From assembly GCA_903642325.1 (NCBI GenBank), contig CAHJWM010000008.1, positions 62,001 to 126,000 on the forward strand: DNA of 64,000 nt, read 5' to 3'. The notes under the pieces were generated by a model. It had not been told where the DNA came from, ran no database searches, and worked only from the letters and a program-made list of their open reading frames with translations. Positions 61,539 to 64,000 of this stretch are shown here, one piece after another (within the stretch, counting starts at the first letter, position 1; each line of letters begins with the position of its first letter). A program made the translations under genes and the position numbers. This stretch comes from Myxococcales bacterium. GTDB lineage: Bacteria; Myxococcota_A; Polyangia; Polyangiales; Polyangiaceae.

Positions 61539-62699
61539 ATGAGCCATTTAACCAAAAAACTGGGTAAAGCGGACCTATTAGGGGTCGTCGTCTTATCCGC
61601 GGTGATATTGGTCCTATTCCCATCCGTGTTCGGAATCTTTCGCCTGAACCTGATTGGCAAGTATCTCACCTATGCGTTCGTCGGTGTAAGCCTGGTGCTG
61701 CTTTGGGGTAACGGCGGCATTCTGAGCCTGGGCCAGGGAGTATTTTTTGGCCTAGGGGGCTACTGCATGGCCATGTTCCTCAAGCTTGAGGCCTCCGACC
61801 CAATAGCCACGAAGATCCAGACTACGCCCGGCATTCCCGACTTCATGGACTGGAATCAGATCGTCAAGCTCCCGCTTTTTTGGCTGCCCTTCAAAAGCTT
61901 AACTTTCACGATCATCGCGATCTTGGTCGTCCCTGCCCTATTCGCTTTCTTGATCGGCGTCGCAATGTTCAAGCGCCGCGTCGGGGGCGTCTATTTTGCG
62001 ATCATCACGCAGGCAGTCGCGCTCATTCTCTCCGTTTTGATTGTCGGGCAGCAGGGTCTCACCGGCGGAATCAACGGCATCACTGACCTGAAGACCATGC
62101 ACGGCTGGGATATTCGGTCGGATTCGGCCAAGTACATTCTTTACTACGTGAACGGAGCGCTTCTCATCGGCTGCGTCGTCTTCACCCGCTGGGTGCTCTC
62201 GACGAAGTTCGGCATGTTGCTACTCGCGCTACGCGAGAAGGAAGATCGCGTACGGTTCTCCGGTTATGACGTCGCCAACTTCAAGACACTCGCGTTCTGC
62301 ATGTCGGCCGTAATGTGTGCGATCGGCGGCGCGATGTTCACTCTGCAAGTCGGGTTCATGTCACCCTCCTTCGTTGGCATTACACCGTCTATCGAAATGG
62401 TGATCTATACCGCGGTCGGTGGGCGTATGTCCGTCGTCGGGGCTGTCTTCGGTACGCTCTTGGTGAACTTCGCCAAGACGTTCTTCTCCGAGGAGTATCC
62501 CGACCTATGGCTGTTCCTGATGGGAGCGACGTTCATAGCGGTCGTGTTGTTGTTCCCGGACGGCTTGGCGGGCTTGTACGACCGTTATGGCAAACCCTTC
62601 GTTTTGCGTCGGGCAGCTCGTGCGCATTCCAAGCCGAAGGCGACGGAACCGAACGTGGCCGTAGCTACCGCGCTCGAAAGCGGAGGCAAGCATGGCTGA
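61539..62699 (+). CDS. urtC: Urea ABC transporter, permease UrtC
   Basis: 386-residue LivM-type permease with about ten helices. GNGGILSLGQGVFFGLGGYCMAMFLK, GGINGITDLKTMHGW and LREKEDRVRFSGYDVANFKTLAF are characteristic of UrtC. It starts 15 bp after urtB, and its 3' end overlaps the urtD start by 8 bp, so expression is coupled. Confidence 0.93.
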   Translation: MSHLTKKLGKADLLGVVVLSAVILVLFPSVFGIFRLNLIGKYLTYAFVGVSLVLLWGNGGILSLGQGVFFGLGGYCMAMFLKLEASDPIATKIQTTPGIPDFMDWNQIVKLPLFWLPFKSLTFTIIAILVVPALFAFLIGVAMFKRRVGGVYFAIITQAVALILSVLIVGQQGLTGGINGITDLKTMHGWDIRSDSAKYILYYVNGALLIGCVVFTRWVLSTKFGMLLLALREKEDRVRFSGYDVANFKTLAFCMSAVMCAIGGAMFTLQVGFMSPSFVGITPSIEMVIYTAVGGRMSVVGAVFGTLLVNFAKTFFSEEYPDLWLFLMGATFIAVVLLFPDGLAGLYDRYGKPFVLRRAARAHSKPKATEPNVAVATALESGGKHG

Positions 62700-63432
62700 G
62701 TTTGAGATGCTCACGATACAGGGGCTAGGCGTGTCCTTCGACGGTTTCAAGGCGGTGGACGACCTCAACTTCATCGTCGACCGTAATGAGCTGCGCGTAG
62801 TGATTGGCCCGAACGGTGCCGGCAAGACCACACTGCTGGATCTGATCTGCGGCAAGACCAAGTCGACCTCCGGCAGCATCATGTTCAAGACCATGGACCT
62901 CACGCAAATGAAGGAACACGACATCGTGCGTGCCGGCGTCGGGCGCAAGTTTCAAACTCCTTCGATCTACGAGAATCTATCGGTTTCCGAAAACTTGGAG
63001 GTATCGTTCCCGCGTGGTCGCAGCGCTTTCGGTGCACTGTTTTTCAAGCGTGCGGCGGACGTGATCGACCGTGTGCACAAGGTCGCTGAAGAGGTGATGC
63101 TACTCGAGAAGCTCGATCATCAGGCAGCGCTGCTGAGCCACGGTCAAAAGCAGTGGCTCGAGATCGGCATGTTGCTCATGCAGGACCCGGAACTGCTGAT
63201 GCTCGACGAGCCGGTCGCCGGCATGACCGTCAATGAGCGCGAGCAGACTGCGGAGTTGCTCAACCGCATCAGCAAGAACCGGTCGGTCATCGTGATCGAG
63301 CACGACATGGAGTTCGTGCGCAAAATTGCCCACAAGGTCACCGTGCTGCATCAGGGCAAAGTGATTGCGGAGGGCAGCATGGATAAAGTGACGGCCGACC
63401 CGCGCGTGATCGAAGTCTATCTGGGCCATTGA
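62692..63432 (+). CDS. urtD: Urea ABC transporter, ATPase UrtD
   Basis: 246-residue LivG-type ATPase. Walker A GPNGAGKTT (about 43-51), a Q-loop in GRKFQTPSIYENLSVSENLE, an ABC signature in the divergent form LSHGQKQWLEIGMLL (usual for UrtD), Walker B LLMLDEPVAGM and the switch His in IEHDMEFV. It pairs with UrtE at the cytoplasmic face. ATG 62692 overlaps urtC by 8 bp. Confidence 0.94.
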   Translation: MAEFEMLTIQGLGVSFDGFKAVDDLNFIVDRNELRVVIGPNGAGKTTLLDLICGKTKSTSGSIMFKTMDLTQMKEHDIVRAGVGRKFQTPSIYENLSVSENLEVSFPRGRSAFGALFFKRAADVIDRVHKVAEEVMLLEKLDHQAALLSHGQKQWLEIGMLLMQDPELLMLDEPVAGMTVNEREQTAELLNRISKNRSVIVIEHDMEFVRKIAHKVTVLHQGKVIAEGSMDKVTADPRVIEVYLGH

Positions 63433-63455
63433 GAAACGTCCGAAAGGAATCAGCC

Positions 63456-64000
63456 ATGATCGAGGTCAACGACCTGCACGTCAGCTACGGCCAGAGCGAG
63501 GTGATTCACGGCGTGAATCTCGAAGCAAAGGAAGGGCAAATCGTCGCCATCATGGGCCGCAACGGCATGGGCAAGACGACGCTCTTCAAATCTCTCATGG
63601 GCGTGATCCGCAGCACCTCCGGTAGCATCAAGGTGGGCGGCGTGGACGTGACGAAGATGCCGAGCTACAAGCGAGTCAAGCAAGGCATCGCTTACGTTCC
63701 CCAGGGCCGCATGATCTTCCCAAGCCTAACGGTTTGGGAGAACCTGCTCACCGGGCTGGAGGGGTCGCGAACCGGTAAGTTCCCGACCGACATTTTCACG
63801 CTTTTCCCGGTCCTCGCGGAAATGAAAACCCGCCGCGGAGGCAATTTATCCGGCGGCCAACAGCAACAACTGGCCATTGCGCGTGCGTTGGCGGCGGAGC
63901 CCAAAGTGTTGTTGCTCGACGAGCCAACCGAGGGCATTCAACCCTCCGTAATCAAGGACATTGCGCAAGTCTTGTTGAAGGTACGCGACTCGCGCCGGAT
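63456..64000 (+). CDS. urtE: Urea ABC transporter, ATPase UrtE (cut by right edge)
   Basis: The first 181 codons of the LivF-type ATPase, open to the edge. Walker A GRNGMGKTT, Q-loop and helical part VPQGRMIFPSLTVWENL, ABC signature LSGGQQQQLAIARAL and Walker B LLLDEPTEGIQPS are seen; about 50 more residues would complete it. ATG 63456 follows urtD by 23 bp with an AAAGGA site. Confidence 0.93.
   Translation, partial: MIEVNDLHVSYGQSEVIHGVNLEAKEGQIVAIMGRNGMGKTTLFKSLMGVIRSTSGSIKVGGVDVTKMPSYKRVKQGIAYVPQGRMIFPSLTVWENLLTGLEGSRTGKFPTDIFTLFPVLAEMKTRRGGNLSGGQQQQLAIARALAAEPKVLLLDEPTEGIQPSVIKDIAQVLLKVRDSRR

Overview
The window is a 64 kb piece of a GC-rich bacterial chromosome, most likely from a myxobacterium (Myxococcota, perhaps the Sorangium/Polyangium side). 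The evidence is the gene repertoire: a Ser/Thr kinase fused to GYF-like and DUF4388-like domains, a membrane-anchored pseudokinase, an OmpA protein with thrombospondin type-3 calcium repeats, an HDOD-GGDEF protein, a eukaryote/archaeal-type prolyl-tRNA synthetase, multihaem lipoproteins and many short-spaced lipoprotein genes. Most of it is ordinary, densely packed core genome on both strands.

Layout. 0-3 kb: non-homologous end joining genes (LigD-type phosphoesterase domain cut by the left edge, Ku) with a CelD-type acyltransferase between them. 3-8 kb: ion and energy genes kup and hppA. 7.7-15.4 kb: a membrane glycosyltransferase-like protein, a glyQ with no adjacent glyS, and a compact minus-strand operon (ABM monooxygenase, Fe-alcohol dehydrogenase, phosphoesterase lipoprotein, class V PLP enzyme), then a DUF72 protein. 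15.7-29 kb: a membrane pseudokinase, then a Bat-type operon (MoxR, DUF58, DUF4381-like, two VWA proteins, BatD, BatE-like, ChaN/TIKI-like lipoprotein) joined mostly by 4-bp stop/start overlaps, ending in manA. 29-38 kb: VanW-type protein, HDOD-GGDEF, TerB-like, MoaD, a divergent RNase HII homologue, MATE exporter, SthA. 38-50 kb: proS, GYF-like membrane protein, metallophosphoesterase-like/multihaem cytochrome lipoprotein, Ser/Thr kinase, OmpA-TSP3, CAP-domain lipoprotein, an MCE (MlaD) protein with a possible beta-barrel tail. 49.8-53.6 kb: rpmG and the rpmH-rnpA-yidD-yidC-jag operon. 53.8-55.8 kb: an LpoB-like/COG3014 lipoprotein pair. 59.2 kb to the right edge: the urea ABC transporter urtABCDE, with urtE cut by the edge.

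The only clearly accessory, decaying stretch is about 55.8-59.2 kb. It holds a glutathione S-transferase pseudogene with two in-frame stops and a frameshift, a decayed tRNA-Arg(CCU)-like sequence, an SDR gene, an IS630-type transposase N-terminal fragment and about 1 kb without convincing genes. One piece of it (57915-57966) shares an imperfect 51-bp repeat with the gene-poor gap at 38061-38111.

The items I think most worth a second look are the RNase HII homologue with altered catalytic motifs, the VWA-lipobox-TPR fusion inside the Bat operon, the MCE protein with a barrel-like C-terminus, the phosphoesterase-like/cytochrome lipoprotein with a CxxxCH site, the pseudokinase, and the four-gene operon at 10.6-14.3 kb. 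I see no CRISPR array, no intact insertion sequence, no prophage and no intact RNA gene.
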